A stretch of 64,000 nucleotides of DNA from Sternotherus odoratus (GCA_032164245.1 JAVMKO010000005.1:38592133-38656132); one strand, 5' to 3'. Positions 36,375-49,277 are shown, counted from the first letter of the stretch. Notes: generated by a model from the letters alone, not told the origin. Made by a program: numbers and translations.

Positions 36375-37030
36375 GAGGCTCGGAGGACAGGGGGCGCCCC
36401 CCGGGTCCGAGGAAGGGAGCACACGGGCCGCCGCTGCCTCCCCCGCTCCACTCCCAGTGCACCGCCGAGCCGCAGGCAGCGGGCGCCAGAGGGGCAGGCA
36501 GGGGAGGCGAGAGCGATCCCAGGGCTGCCAGCCCCGCTCTCCTCCCTCCGGGGGAGCCCGCTCGAGCCCAGATGCCGCCTTCCGCTTGCAGGAGCGGCGG
36601 GACTGAGGAAGGGGGGTCGGCTGGCTCCTGCCGCACCCCGGGAGGTGGACGCCGGCTGCGGCTGGCTGGGCTTCCCTGTCCCTCCGGCAGCGTGGCCGCT
36701 CCCGCTCCGGCCCGAGAGACGCTCCCGCCGCGGTCGGTTGGCTCCCTATCCTCGCGGGCTGGCTCCGCCGCCTGACAGCCTCAATTAAAAAGGGGCTTCG
36801 CCATCGGAGCGGCGTGTCATGCTCCGGGAGGCGGGACCGGGAAGGGAGAGCGCAGCCCAGAGGCCAGCCTTAAAGGGGACGCGGGGCTCTCCCCCTCTTT
36901 CCAGGCGCACATCTCCCCACCCGCCCCTGCCTGGGGAAACGATTGCGAGTGCGGCCTGCCCCCAACCTGAGGGGCCGGGTCCTCCCGCACTCTGGAAAAC
37001 ACCCTCCCCCCACCGCCACCGCCATGGCAA
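36375..37030 (-). promoter_or_regulatory. DUSP7: DUSP7 5' UTR and CpG-rich promoter region
   Basis: The stretch upstream of the DUSP7 start codon is very GC- and CpG-rich, unlike the surrounding DNA. A short AT tract at about 36784-36792 reads CTTTTTAATT on the minus strand; it is the only TATA-like string and could place a start site near 36755, but this is inference. Open frames on the opposite strand here are GC-driven shadows. Confidence 0.6.
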
Positions 37031-37421
37031 CCGCATGGATTAAAAAAAATCTTAAACTAAGGAGAGCTGAGAGCACAGCGAAGCCGCCGGTTATTTGAGG
37101 GGAGGCATTTCCACACCGTGTCTCTGTGCCTGAGCCTAGAGCAGCTAGCTGCCTGCATTCACTTCAGTGCCAACAAACTAGTACAGCTCACAGGATGGAG
37201 CCACGAGCTTATTCCACCCGGTTTCTCCCGTTGTTTGTCAATGGGGAAGGTGGTGGGGTAAGGGAGCCCCTCGATCCTGGAATAAAACAGCGACAGACCA
37301 GTACATCAGCCGTAGGGGAAACAGTGGATTTTAGGCGGAGGTTTTCATCCTTAAATAGGTACAGAAAAAAATAAACTGGCTTATTTGATAAAGGACAGGA
37401 GCAATGAATGGCCACCTACTT

Positions 37422-37616
37422 CAGAGGTAACAAAGTCCTGTGGCACTTTAAAGACTAACTATAAAGTTTTGAAGCATAAGCTTTCGTGGGCTCATACCCA
37501 CTTCGTCGGATGCAAGGTCTGCTTGCATCCGACGAAGTGGGTATTAGCCCACGAAAGCTTATGCTTCAAAATTTTATAGTTAGTCTTTAAGGTGCCACAG
37601 GACTTTGTTACCTCTG
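37422..37616. repeat. 195-bp near-perfect palindrome built from two inverted repeat copies
   Basis: Arms 37422-37516 and 37522-37616 (95 nt each) are reverse complements with about three mismatches, separated by a 5-nt spacer GTCTG. Each arm contains the CCCACGAAAGCTTATGCTTC string of the interspersed family also at 21945 and 44562. The right copy continues beyond the palindrome to about 37650. It lies about 0.6 kb upstream of the DUSP7 promoter region. Confidence 0.9.
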
Positions 37617-37650
37617 CTATTCCAGACTAACACGGCTACCTCTCTGATTC
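37617..37650 (+). repeat. Unpaired 3' tail of the right-hand repeat copy
   Basis: CCAGACTAACACGGCTACCT continues the right arm and is absent from the left side, so the left copy is truncated relative to the right one. Confidence 0.6.
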
Positions 37651-38439
37651 TTAACACCTACTTCAGTTACTTTGGGTGACCTGAGTATATATATCATAGT
37701 ATCTCTCTCAAAGACAGAATAGTGGAATTAGAAATAATTAAATAGGTTGCAGCACATCACTGGTTGTTGTTAAGGCGCTTGTGACCATAATCTGGATGTT
37801 TTCACTCTCTCTACTGTATTAATCAGCCTCCGTCATGATCCTTGCACATCACTGAACCGTTCTCATTCCCTTGCGTACTCTCTAAACTGCTTGGAGCTAG
37901 GGCTGTTCCAAAACACAGTCTCCCTTGTTCTCTAAAAACCATCACAGAGTTTGTGCAAAAAGACACAAGCAGGGGTAGCATACAGCACGCACAAGTGATG
38001 CTCTGTAATATGACAGAAGGGAGTGAAGCAATCCCTATTTCGTGGCAAGATAGAGCGGGGCTGATTTCCCTCTAGAAATTAGATTTACACCACTCTGAGT
38101 TCAAGGGGGGTCACTCCTGATTAGAACCAGCGAGTGGAAAATCAGGTCCAGCCCCCTGCGATTGAGAGCTGGTATAGCCCAGGCTGGGAGGTATGTGAGC
38201 CTGGGCGTCCCAAAGTACACGCTCTGTGTGTGTTACAATTGGCACAACTCAACAAGGGGCTGGCTGCCACTGATCGGTTCAGCTTATTCTGGCAGAAGAG
38301 AAGCATTGTCACTTCCTCGAGGGGTCCGAAGCAGGAACCTCCTCGTGCATTATTGGTATCCGGATAAAAAAAAAATAAACGCACAGTTCAACCCCACAAA
38401 CAAACCGCTCCAATAGCGCTGAGACCACACACAGCAACA

Positions 38440-38830
38440 CGTCCCGGGCAGTGAGCGTGTCCGGAATTGCTCGCTGGCCCTTTAAACCGCTTTACAAGCC
38501 GAGCCCCTGATTGACTGGCCCGCTGCTCCACGTGACTTTTTCGTTTTTTTAAAAAAAGTCTCTCCTCCCCACTCCCTTCCCGTTTATTCGCGGCGCCAAT
38601 GAGACGCTCCAGTGGGCGGCGATGGAACGCGAGAGGTCCTATCCGGGGGAAGAGGGGCGGGGTGTTTGGAACCTGGTGTATCAGGTTGCTTATTGCAAAG
38701 CGCGGGAAGGGGCGGGTTCAGAGGAGTGAATGGAGCCGCAGGTAGAGCTTTAACTGAATGTCGAGAGGCGCAAGCGCAGGAGCCAGGGCTGTCATGCAAT
38801 TGATCAAAACAGCAAGAGGAGCCAACATCG
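38440..38830. promoter_or_regulatory. Orphan GC-rich promoter-like block
   Basis: Contains a CACGTG E-box (38529-38534), CCAAT (38596-38600), GGGCGG (38614-38619), GGGGCGG (38654-38660) and GGGGCGGG (38709-38716) in a CpG-rich stretch. AT-rich DNA follows from about 39.0 kb. No coding exon is recognisable nearby. It could drive a divergent non-coding transcript or act as a distal DUSP7 element. Confidence 0.45.
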
Positions 38831-39751
38831 GCGGCGTTACTACAAAGGGGCTTGTCATTTTTCTCCATTGTGAGCCCCGGTGCTCAGGGTTTAATACCCA
38901 TCCTGCTCAGGCTGAACATCCAGCACACACCAGAGGGTGGATTAGGACACTGGTGCTAGCGAGGCTGCTGGAGAGACCCAGGCACTGCAGCTACATTACT
39001 GTTGGCTGGGCACATTCATCATTGAGCTGAGAACACTGCCAAACAAACACGATTTCTCGTTATTACATTGTGTTAATCACTCACTGACTCGACGCTGCCC
39101 AAGCCACAAGAGTAAAGACAGGTCCTGTCCTAAACAGCTTGATATCCCCCTCCCCTCCTTTTAAACAGTCCCGATCTCTTGTGCTCAGGCTAGTTTTTAC
39201 AAATTAACTGGTAAATTATTAAAGTGAACAATAAAGATTCAGCTGACTAAAGTAATTCTCTTTTTAGGTGCAAAGAGACTCAGCTATTCTAATTTCTTTT
39301 AAAAACAGCATGAAGTGTAGTTACAAATTAAAACTTAACCGGGACTCATCTGAACTTCTAAATTCCCATTTATTTTCAGATTACATTTTTAAAAGAACAT
39401 TTTAATATGTGAATCCCTGTACATTTTTAGCTTAGAAGGGTGTCTTGCTTTTCAACATGCACTAGCATAAAAATGAACCTTGCATACTGAAATATTAAAC
39501 TTTCAAAATAATTGGAAGAATTATCCTGTTTTCTGTCAATTTTTTTAAATGGATGACTGCTCTGTTCCCTGCAGCTTTCACTATTTGGTATAAAGTCTTC
39601 CAGTTACAGATCAGACATTACACGTTTCTCCTTTTCAACATGTAGGAGTATTTAAAAAAACAGATTGTTTTGCTTTCATAAAGACCAGTTCTTCTCTCAT
39701 GGCCAATTTCCAATCTCCTATTGACTTCAATGAGAGTAGTACCCTCTAAAC

Positions 39752-39933
39752 CAGGGGTAGGCAACCAATAGCAGGAGCGCCAAAGGCGGTACATGAGCTG
39801 ATTTTCAGTGGCACTCACACTGCCCAGGTCCTGGTCTAAAAACGTTAAAATGTATTACTGGCACGCAAAACCATAACTTAGAGTAAAGAAATGAAGACTC
39901 GGCCCACCACTTCTGAAAGGTTGCTGACCCCTG
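39752..39933. mobile_element. Non-autonomous hAT-type element with 8-bp TSD
   Basis: Begins CAGGGGTAGGCAACC and ends GGTTGCTGACCCCTG, terminal inverted repeats with two mismatches. It is flanked by CTCTAAAC and CGCTAAAC (7 of 8). The element is 182 bp and non-coding. Confidence 0.85.
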
Positions 39934-39941
39934 CGCTAAAC

Positions 39942-42900
39942 CCTGGCTGGACATAATCTCTGTTGTCAGTAGTCTAATACTCTACATTTTTCTAGCAAAT
40001 AATATGAAAGATTCATCAAGTTGCAGGATTAGAGTCTATTCAGGCAGATCCTTGTGCTTCATCTAAATCAGGAGGGCCATCTATGCAGAAGAGAGTGCAG
40101 GATCAGGGGCATATATGCAGGTTTGGAAGGATTAGATTTTTAGCCAGTAAATGCTGATTTCACTATGCTTGCACAACAGGACAGAAATATTACTCATTGC
40201 TCATAATTGAAATGTACAGATCGGCAAAGTAAGAAAAACACAATTTGAGAATGTACTAAAGTTTGATTTAAGGATGTACTAAAATTTGATTTACTTTGTA
40301 TATTTAGATGTGATGTTGACAATTTGTGTTTTAATGGTTATAAAGCTTCAATTTTTTGACTCTCAATGTCTACGGATAATAAATAAATGTCTGAACCACC
40401 CCTCGACTGTGAACATTTTAAATTGATAAAAAAATTAAAAAGATTAAAAATAATCAAATTTTAAAAAACCCAAGTTCTGCCAAGCCTACATATCATAGAA
40501 AAATAACTAGTTTTAAAACACTGGGCCTCATTGTTAATAAATGCTTAGATTTTAAATTTAATGCTTAGATTTCATTTGTTTTAAATTACATTTTTTTAAA
40601 AACACTTTTTATTCAGACTGGCAACAGACATCGTGTTGTCTTTGAAAGGTCTTGAGAGCACTCCAGATCAGGATTCCCCAAAGTCAAGACTTGGAACTGG
40701 AACTTTAGTTTAACCAATGCCCTTGTGGTACAGTAAGTAGTCGCTTATTCTGGAGATTTAGTTTTCTGAGGCACCCATTTGTCATTGATACTGTGCTAAT
40801 GGGTTGCCTTCGGGTTGCTTTTAAGGAGGATTTTCTTTTCTTTTTTATTTAAATTTTAAAAAAAACCCTATCAAATGCTCTTTTCTCTTAGGCTGATATT
40901 TAAGAGCTTAAGTCTTCATTCTGGTCCTGATTCAGCAACGCACTTTAAGCACATGCTTAATTTTAAGCATGTAAATAGTCCCATTGAAAAAAACATTTAT
41001 TGGAACAAGAGCCAGCCTTCTGGGGGCCTTAAGCAGCAATATTCCCCCCTACCAATATTAAAACAGGCAAGTTCTTATGAAACTAAGTGAATAGGGAGGA
41101 GGCCTAAGCAATTGCTTAGTCCTCTTATGCACAGCATCAGCTCTGGGTATCAGTGAGTTAAAGACCTTAGGAAGAGGAACAAAATATGGTAGTCTACTTC
41201 CTCTTGCCCTGTGTATTTTTACTGTTGGCTATTGTGGGAAACGATTATGATTCAGCAAGGAACGTTGCTGTAAGAAGTTACAAATATTGGTGTTACCGAA
41301 CAGGATGTTTCAGTACTTACAAGCCACAGTGAAACTAACTTGTAAACTAGCTGACCTTTCAGTCCATTCGATTCATAAATGAAACATCAACGTCATACAA
41401 AGAAAGCATATCTGTATTGAAAGCATTCGTTAACTTAAAAAAAATAGGATATCCAGAAATATCTGCGTGGACTGAGTGGATCTGATTCTCCATTATCTTG
41501 AGCAGTCACTGAGAAAGGTGCAAAGCACTATCAAACGCCAACCACTTTGTGCTGATGTTAGTAACTACACAATGGGCAAGACAGTGGGAGAGCTGGTCTA
41601 TTGACTTTGGCCAACACTCACTTCTAGATGTTGCTTGGTATTTTTGGTCCCCTGACTATGCATTAGAATATTGAAAAATATGCCTCAGCCCAGTTCAAAC
41701 AGGCTTTAGCTGAGGGTATAGTCATAGGTCAGAGTACAAGACAAGTTTGGAGGTAATTGAGAAAGCATGAGCTTCCGTTTTTTTTCATTGTGAGAGCACC
41801 ATCTTGCTCAGCTTCCTGTCCCGTTGGCAAGTTCACATTGAGTCACGGCCCCTCTCTCTGCCCAAGACTACAAGGAGGCAGCTTTGTGCAAGTCTGTCTG
41901 AATGCTGCCCCCATGAGTCAGTAATTAGGAAATGCACTAGAAACCAATGTAATCAGCATCAAAATAATAACCACCTCCCACAAGGTCCTTTTCCACTGAC
42001 AGGGGCAGAGCTTTCTTTACAGCTTTCTGTAAACTAACACACACAAATCCATGCTCTCTCTCATGTCCCCTCTACCATGAATAAGACAAGATAGAGCAGG
42101 CAGTCAGGCCCTACATTAGCCACGTCTGATTTCCCCAGGATCCAGTTTGAGGAAACATGTAAGAATCAGAAATATCTCTGATCATGAAAACCTCACTGGT
42201 GTGAGATCAGAGAGATCGCCAGATAGACCACAGCTACATATGACAGTATCTGGCCATAATGCCCATGGAGTCAGCTGTTCACGTTTTGTAGATGAGGAAT
42301 TCAACCAGAGAGAGAGGGGAGTGGGTTTGGCAATTTGCAGAGACCTAACTCACGATCCCCCTCTCATCCATTCAGCCACTTTAATCTGTATGTGTGTGTG
42401 TATATTTTTATTGGATAGGAGAAGAAACAGAATAATGGCTCATGTTTCATTTGTGTTCATCTAGTTGTGTGTGTGGTTTAGCTGCCACAGTTGTGATTCC
42501 TGTACATAGGCTACTTCCTGACTGTTGGACTGTATTCCTAAGAATCCCTCACACTTGAGGACAGGCTGTGTTTTAGCTGGAGAATACAGCACAGTAACTG
42601 ATAAAAACATGTATCACTATATCTGCTGGTTGGACTGTTAAAGCAGTCCAAGTGGTTTTAACATGCTAGTGTCTCCCTCGGGAGGCTGTACTGCTTCTGA
42701 AAGTTTCATTTCTTCGTCTCGCTCTCTCTCTCTCTCTCCTTGGATCCCATATTCATATTTATTTTCATCTTTCCCCATCCACACCAATATCTATGCTCTT
42801 GATCTCATCAATAGCAACACACCACTCCCTTTCCTAGTCTATTCATAATCTTGGCTGCACGGACCACTTTTAGATTATATCTGGACTCCTGGCCCCATGG

Positions 42901-44294
42901 TTTCTCCTTAGCAAATGAGGATGTATTGATGCTTGCTCAAGCACCTTGATTCCACTTGACTTTCAAGCTTGGTTTACTCTTCAATAGCTATTTTGCTGAC
43001 CCTTCCATCCCAGTCCTTCTGTTGATGCTTCCAGTGCTGTTCTCTCAACTCCCTTCAATTGCCTTATTTCCTGTTATTTATCACATCTTACTCATCACAT
43101 TCTGTGCTGCCTCTCACACATCAAGTTATCTTTGGTACGGAGAAACCAGCCTTGATCCTAAAGTGCACAAGCTGGCTGGTGTCTTGAAAAACAAGAGCAT
43201 ATATTCCTACTCCATATCCATTAGTACAAAATCTGGAGAGCTGCCAGCAGATATTCTATAGGGTTTGCCTCACTAGTTGCAAATCAGATATATATTTCCT
43301 CACTTGCAGATTAGCTGATAACCCCTGCTTTCTCTTTCATGCGATGAATTCTTTTCTTCCTTCCCATGTTTTCCGATTTTATCTCCTTTACCCATCCTTC
43401 TTCCTCTAACTTCAGTCTCATGAGGACATAAATGTATTTGGCAGTTTACAAAATAAAGGCACCAACTCCACATTATTCAAAAAAACCTTCCCCTCTGTGT
43501 TTTAATGTCTCCCTTCATTTGGGTCATTGTCTCAAGATGTTAGAGACTAACATCAGAAGCTTAAGTTATGGCAGTACATGAGCTAATAGTATTGTTTGCA
43601 GATGCCTACCAAAATGCTCTCATCCATGTCTCTGTCCCTGTGGTTACTGCTCCCAGATAAAGTTCTGATCACAAGATCAAAGAGAGAGAGCAGTTGAAAT
43701 CTTAGTAAGGAGGAATGCTGCTGTCTATTGGTATCAAATGAATGCCTGTCGGAAACAACAAGCAAGTGAAGACAATAGGGAAGTGACCCATGGGTAGTAG
43801 ATGAACTCTCCCAAAGAGCCATTATTGAAATCCTGCAGAACCAATGTGTACTTCAGAGATAGCTTATTACTTCAGTGTTTCTGATGACTCTTACCGTAAA
43901 GAAGTTAGTAATTTGAGCTGATCAAAACATGTAGACTAAAAACATGTCCCCTCCTCCGCCCCATCAAAAATGGACCTCTCACATGAAAAGAAGTTATGCA
44001 CAACATTTGTTTTTCAAAATTTTCCAAGTTTTCTTCAGGTGAAAGCCAAACGTTTTGGGTTTTGAATGTCATTGTTTTGTTTTTCCAGTGGCAAAATGAA
44101 AAGAGGGAGGGGAAGGGGCAGAGAAAGGGTGAGAAAAAGGGGGGAAATGAACTGCAGGTTTGAAAATATTTGCCAGAGTTCTGCTTCAGATAGGTCCAGC
44201 TGAATTTAAGCTGTTTTCTATACATAGAATGCATGATTCCTTCCGGACTCCCTTCAGTAAGTGGCTGACAGTCTGAAGCATTACATATGAGATA
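39942..44294. other. Intergenic, AT-rich, nothing recognised
   Basis: Mostly AT-rich unique-looking DNA with small GT and CT microsatellites (about 42394-42404 and 42719-42738). A diverged palindromic-type repeat string (AGCACATGCTTAATTTTAAG) is near 40950. No exon of the mammalian upstream neighbour POC1A was found. Confidence 0.45.
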
Positions 44295-44470
44295 CAGCAT
44301 TTGGACAGGGCACTGAGTCCAGAGTCCCAGGTTCTATTCTTACCTCTGCCTTTCATGTGTTATGTGACCTTGAGCAGAATTACATGCTCTGTGCCTCAGT
44401 TTCCCCATCTGTAGAACAGTGATCATAAGTCTTACCCACCTTTGAAAACACATTGAAATATACACATTTT
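44295..44470 (+). mobile_element. MIR-type (CORE-SINE) copy
   Basis: Shows CCCAGGTTCTATTCTTACCT, TGTGACCTTGAGCAGAATTA and GTGCCTCAGTTTCCCCATCT, the forward MIR order. Confidence 0.75.
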
Positions 44471-44561
44471 TATATCCAGCTGCAGTATTTGACACTGCAG
44501 CCTCCTTGCAGCATTGAATTGTTACAAGGTACAGAACAGTTTCCTCTAATTTGCTAGTATC

Positions 44562-44690
44562 AGAGGGGTAGCCATGTTAGTCTGGATCTGCAAAAGCGAC
44601 AAAGAGTCTTGTAACACCTTATCGACTACCAGATCTTGGGGATCATGAGCTTTCATGGGCTAAGACCCACTTCATCAGATGAATGTTGTG
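44562..44690 (-). repeat. Interspersed repeat copy (same family as 37422-37650)
   Basis: The plus strand reads AGGGGTAGCCATGTTAGTCT and, later, GAGCTTTCATGGGCTAAGAC and CCCACTTCATCAGATGAATG. This is the reverse complement of the family 3' end. Confidence 0.7.
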
Positions 44691-46479
44691 GAAATCGCCA
44701 GAGGCAGGTATAAATATGCAGGCAAGAAAGCAAGGTAAATTCAGTTGGGGTGGGGGGTGAGGCCCACTTCCAGCAGCTGATCTGGAGGTGTGAACACCCA
44801 GAGAGGGTTTACCATATAATTACTTAACTGAGATTCTGCGGTGGATTGGCAGGTATTACTGCAGAGGGTGGATGGTTTATATTGTCTTTTACCAACGCAT
44901 ACAAGAGGTTAACTCTCTAGAGAAACGTGTGCACGGTTTCAACGGCAGAAAGCCTTGCTTTCCACCCCTGCACTAATTTGTGACTATTTTTATCAATGTT
45001 AATGTTGAGCTAAGGTAAAAATACTCCCTGGAAAGTTTAGAATTTACATTTGCCTTCATATCTATTCAGCGGAAAGCTAGCGTGGCAGCCTCTATCCTGA
45101 TTCATTAACTTCACCCGCCCCATGGAAATGTCAGATTGCTCTGGCCTGGTGAGCCACTTCTCCTGCAGATACATAGCTTGAGGATCTGAAGCCACTAACT
45201 CTGAATTAAAAATAAATCAGACCTCTCTCTCACTCTCTCTCTAATAATAGTCCTGACACAATTAACAACATCGCAGAACTGCAGTGATCAGGTTCATGAA
45301 CTACCCCGCTATTTTGCATGTGGGCCCTCTCTCTCTCTCTCTCAGGATAGATCTCCACTGCAAGGGACTATGGGATTTTAGTACCGGTAGCCCATATGAG
45401 CTTTAAGCTAACCCACACAGATAGCAATGGCATTGTCGATGTGGCCACATGGGCTAACAAGCAGATCACATACCCAGGTTTTCCTGAGGACTCGTAATCT
45501 GATTGCTAGCCAGGGCTTTGAGACGGATGGAGGAAGAGGGCTATAGAAGAGCTTGATATTCACTAAGTAATCACTAGCATAAGCCTTGCTGTATCTCTCC
45601 TCTTCTCATTGGTTCTCCATTTCCATTCACCTCTCCTCTGACAATGCCTCTTTTCTCCTTTGTCTAGGTCCTCCAATGGTCTCACTCTGCAATAACTGTT
45701 TCTATTAAGCCTGTAAAGCATTGTCAGACAGCCCTGTTGGAGCTCTCCCAGCTGCACACTCCGCCAGCTGCTTTGTTTGGATCCCGCTACATTGGGCCCA
45801 TGTGCTCTTAATCTTCCTTTGGTCTGAGCAGCCTCTAGCCTCTTTCCCTGGTCCCTCTGGCATCCTTCCCGGGCATGGCCTCTCTAGTATCCCTTTGCAG
45901 AAATGGGACCTTACAGCCAGCTACCATAGAGCCCCAGGAAAAGTGGACACCCCCCCTCCCTCAGTAGCTTAACCACACCCTTTCCCAGAGCTGCTACCTT
46001 GTTGGCTCTCCGGGTTTACAGTTCACCTCTTCAGGGACACATGATAGTTTAAAACCAACAGACTTCATAGGAGCTCCCCAAACCAAACACTTGTCACTTC
46101 AGTTAAAACAAGCAATTGCACAGATCCAGAAAAAAAAATCATAAACATCTACATGCATTTCGCTGCCTCGGTTTCCTCACTGCTCGAGCATTCTCTAGAC
46201 TTCTATCAGAGTCCTCTACAGAGGCCAAGATCCCCCTTCCGGCACATGCCTTCTCCTCCATTGGCAGTTTCTTTCTTTCATGTCTGGTAATAGTTAAACA
46301 GGACACCTATGCTATGAAAGCACATCCTTATGTTCCTCTCCTGAGCCCAAGTTTCCTGTGTCAGAGTCCTTCTGCCTTCCCCCTAAATGTCTCAGCAACT
46401 GTGATTTTTTCTAAGACCCAGCATTCACACCTGCTCTTTGTCTTCCTGATAGGAGAGTGAGCAATCCCCAAACCCCAGT
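44691..46479. other. Intergenic with CT microsatellites; possible old LTR element remains
   Basis: CT tracts lie at about 45223-45242 and 45329-45345. From about 45720 the C/T-rich sequence may be part of the same old retroelement as 46480-46970, but nothing proves it. Confidence 0.35.
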
Positions 46480-46970
46480 CTCCTGAGAAGTTGGTGTGAC
46501 ACTCTGTGCCCCAAAGCAACATCTTGATACCCCCATATTCACCACCGTCATAAAAATGATTATATGATTTGTACACAGTGTACCTTGTGAGGTATCATTC
46601 TAAAATATTGATCTGTTGGACATTAATATCCTGTTAAGCTGTATGTGCCACCATTGCATGTGAAGTTATGAAGTTTTTCTATGGATGTGCCACTGAAACA
46701 TGTCATGAGGTTGGGAACACCCACAAGAAGCCTTTCAGGTACAACAATAAAAAGGCCAAACAATGTTGATGGCTCACTGAGGAGAATACAAAACACTCTC
46801 AAGGATTGCCCCAGGAACTGTGCACAATGGAAACCCCTCCGGGAGAGCACATACCCAGAGGAAGCTGTTGAACTTATATCCCAGCAAGAGATCTTTTCAG
46901 CAAGTTGGAAGAAGATATGAAAGGGGGAGGGGCAGTGACCTCATCACTTGGCCTCACACCCACACAACAG
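46480..46970 (+). repeat. LTR-like interspersed repeat, unclassified
   Basis: Contains GTACCTTGTGAGGTATCATT, GGTACAACAATAAAAAGGCC and CTGTGCACAATGGAAACCCC, strings I associate with an abundant LTR-like turtle repeat. No ends or duplication were found. Confidence 0.4.
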
Positions 46971-47114
46971 AACAAAGAGGGAGTAGTGACTCTGCCAGCG
47001 GGGAGTTGTTTCATGAAGTGGGTCCCAAGTCTCTGAACTGGACAAGTGCTGCAAGAACTAGCTAGTGGGTGAGATATAGCTTAGGAGACAGGAAAGAAGT
47101 TGGTTACTCAGTGT

Positions 47115-47312
47115 AGGAAAAATCCACATCCCTGAACAATGTAGTTATACGAACCCCAGAGGCAGCGCTTATCCCGCCAACATAGCTACTGCCTCTCAGG
47201 GAGGTGGATTAACTAAGCTAATGGGAGAGCTCTCTCCTGTCAGCATAGAGCATCTTCACTAGAGTGCTGCAGCTGCGCCAATGCAGCGTTTTTAAGTATA
47301 GATGTGACTTGT
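47115..47312 (+). repeat. Interspersed repeat (CCGCCAACATAGCTACTGCC family)
   Basis: Includes GTTATACGAACCCCAGAGGC, CAACATAGCTACTGCCTCTC, GGGAGAGCTCTCTCCTGTCA and TAGATGTGACTTGTGC. It matches, from memory, a common short non-coding repeat of turtles. Class unknown. Confidence 0.55.
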
Positions 47313-48428
47313 GCTAAGGAGAGCAATGAACTGAGGTGAAACCAGGGAACTGGGGTGCACTGCTTCCGCAGAGGCAGCAAAGCAGACTGGGCACTCAAGT
47401 GTAACAAATATGCCCAGTGTCCCCCAGCACTCCCACATAAATAGGCACTGTCAAGGTTTAATGACCCTCCATTGTCCCTGGTCTGGGAGACACATGTGAC
47501 ACAGCCTTGACTCCACAGCCACTGAGACAGTCACTGAATCAGCAATTTCGTAAGATCAACCAGAATTCATAGGTTGTGGATAAACACATTCCCCGAACCG
47601 TCATAAGCATGTTCTCTTTGATAAGCATTTTTTGATGCAAAACTGTGTTCCCTGCTAGTTTGCAAAGCCAGAGGGAAGCATTCTGACAACACAGTTGGAC
47701 TTCCCACCTGGTGTATTAGGCCCAAATCCTCAAAAGGTAGTTAGGCACCTAACTCCCATGGATTGCAATATGGGCCTTCGAACTCCTTTCTCTTTCGGAT
47801 TGTTGGGATGCAATCTTCTTGGCTAGATCTCAACTTTCTACCCATTTGGCCCTCACAGCTGCGGTGCCAAGATCTGGAGCATTTCATGCTTCGAAAACTG
47901 GCGTGCACCTAAAGATGCCGGCCCTCTGGTTAAACGAGCTGAGAAATCTGGGTCCCTTTCCCAGACAATTGAGGCTGCAACCTGGGCCAAAATCCCGACA
48001 GCCATGGAACTGATGGGAAAGGTTTCCCTATGTATACTTCTTCACTGTTCACCCACAGCTGGCCTGATTGTAGCTCACAGTCCACAACTGCTGGAGTCCA
48101 CCACCTCTAAACCCTAAAGGGTTAATTTCATGCACAGTAAAGAAATCTGCAGCAGGCTGCCTTTCCCCCGGATTCCAATATTGCACTTTCTTCCTACTGC
48201 CTCTGACTAATGCACTGTGGAGAGGAGACCATTGTGCAGCGACAGCGTCTTTCTCTCGGAGAACGTGTCATGCCAATGCCGCAGCTGTACCCCAGAGAGG
48301 AAGAAACTCAATGGGAAACAGCTGAGCAACCGCTACCGAGTCTGAAATCCTGCCAGAGCACCTTGGAGCGCAATAAACTGAACACAGGTTGGGCCTTGTT
48401 GCCAAGCAAGTATTTCTGAAATGTGGGG
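47313..48428. other. Intergenic, nothing recognised
   Basis: No gene or classifiable repeat. Confidence 0.45.
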
Positions 48429-48436
48429 TCCAAATC

Positions 48437-48964
48437 CAGGGCTGGTGACAGAAATTTTGGGCCCCCCTAGTCTGATCATTGGGGCCCCCCCTACTCTGAT
48501 CTTTTGGGGGCCCCCCCAGCCCTCACCGGCCTATTCTCCTTCCGCCCCTGCCTGACCCGGCTCACCCAACCTGGGGCCGGGATGTCGAAGGGTTAATGGG
48601 AGGGAGGGAGGAAGGTGCCTGGCGCCCCGCTGCCCCCGCTCCTGCCCCGGCGCCCCCCACCTGCAGCTCGGGCTCGCTCCTGCTTTCCCAGGGATGCTGT
48701 GCGGTCAGCCGGCCCCTCTTCTCGTGCTGAGCATCCAGCGCAGCCCTGCCCCCTTCGCCGCCGGCGAGCCAGACGCGCCCTGAGTCAGAGCGGGCGGCGG
48801 AGTCGGGCACCGCGGGTGGAGCCCAGCGCCAGGCGGCAGACCCGGCGACAAGGGGGGGACAACTACGGTACAGCTGTGTACCGGGCCCCGGACTTAAGGG
48901 GGCCCCCCTTAAGTCCGGGGCCCGGTACAGCTCTACCCGTAGTCCCCCCCTGTCGCCGGCCCTG
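48437..48964 (+). mobile_element. Foldback hAT-type element, copy 1, perfect 8-bp TSD
   Basis: Starts CAGGGCTGGTGACAG and ends CTGTCGCCGGCCCTG. It is flanked by perfect TCCAAATC duplications (48429-48436, 48965-48972). The right end is a foldback (48837-48964): an internal CAGACCCGGCGACAAG copy of the terminal repeat, then arms meeting at CTTAAGGGGG/CCCCCCTTAAG around 48902. The left part has GGGGCCCCCC/CTGATC subrepeats. There is no transposase. Large frames on either strand are GC-rich chance frames. Confidence 0.9.
48837..48964. repeat. Terminal foldback of hAT copy 1
   Basis: A palindrome of about 128 bp. The arms share GTACCGGGCCCCGGACTTAA and its reverse complement, with small mismatches and indels only in the outer parts. 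Confidence 0.85.
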
Positions 48965-49277
48965 TCCAAATCCCACAAACTGCAAAAGGGGCAGAGGCTG
49001 ATCCTGGATCCAGAGTTCCACCACTCTGCCCCCGCCCCCCTCGCTTTATCATGAGCCAGAGCAAACCCCCTCCCCATGCTGAACACTCCTGAATTTTGGG
49101 AGCCTCAGAATCTGAACCCTGGTCTGGATCTGAACCAGACAACTTGGGCCGGCTCTACTTTTTCCTTGTGTCTGAGTTTAGCTAGGGCATTCCCTAAGGG
49201 TCAGATCCAAGTTCTGTCATTGCTTTCAGTGGGCCTGGGATTGGGCCTTCGCCCACTGTATGGAGGAGTCAGAGAAG

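Noticed and set aside
36096..36788. Plus-strand 230-codon open frame opposite DUSP7 exon 1
   Set aside because: It is antisense to a verified exon and its 5' UTR, with extreme GC composition and no domain. Long chance frames are expected in CpG islands.
48562..49086. 174-codon minus-strand frame and 128-codon plus-strand frame across hAT copy 1
   Set aside because: They run through a non-coding transposon with palindromic, GC-rich sequence and cross its boundary. No domain.
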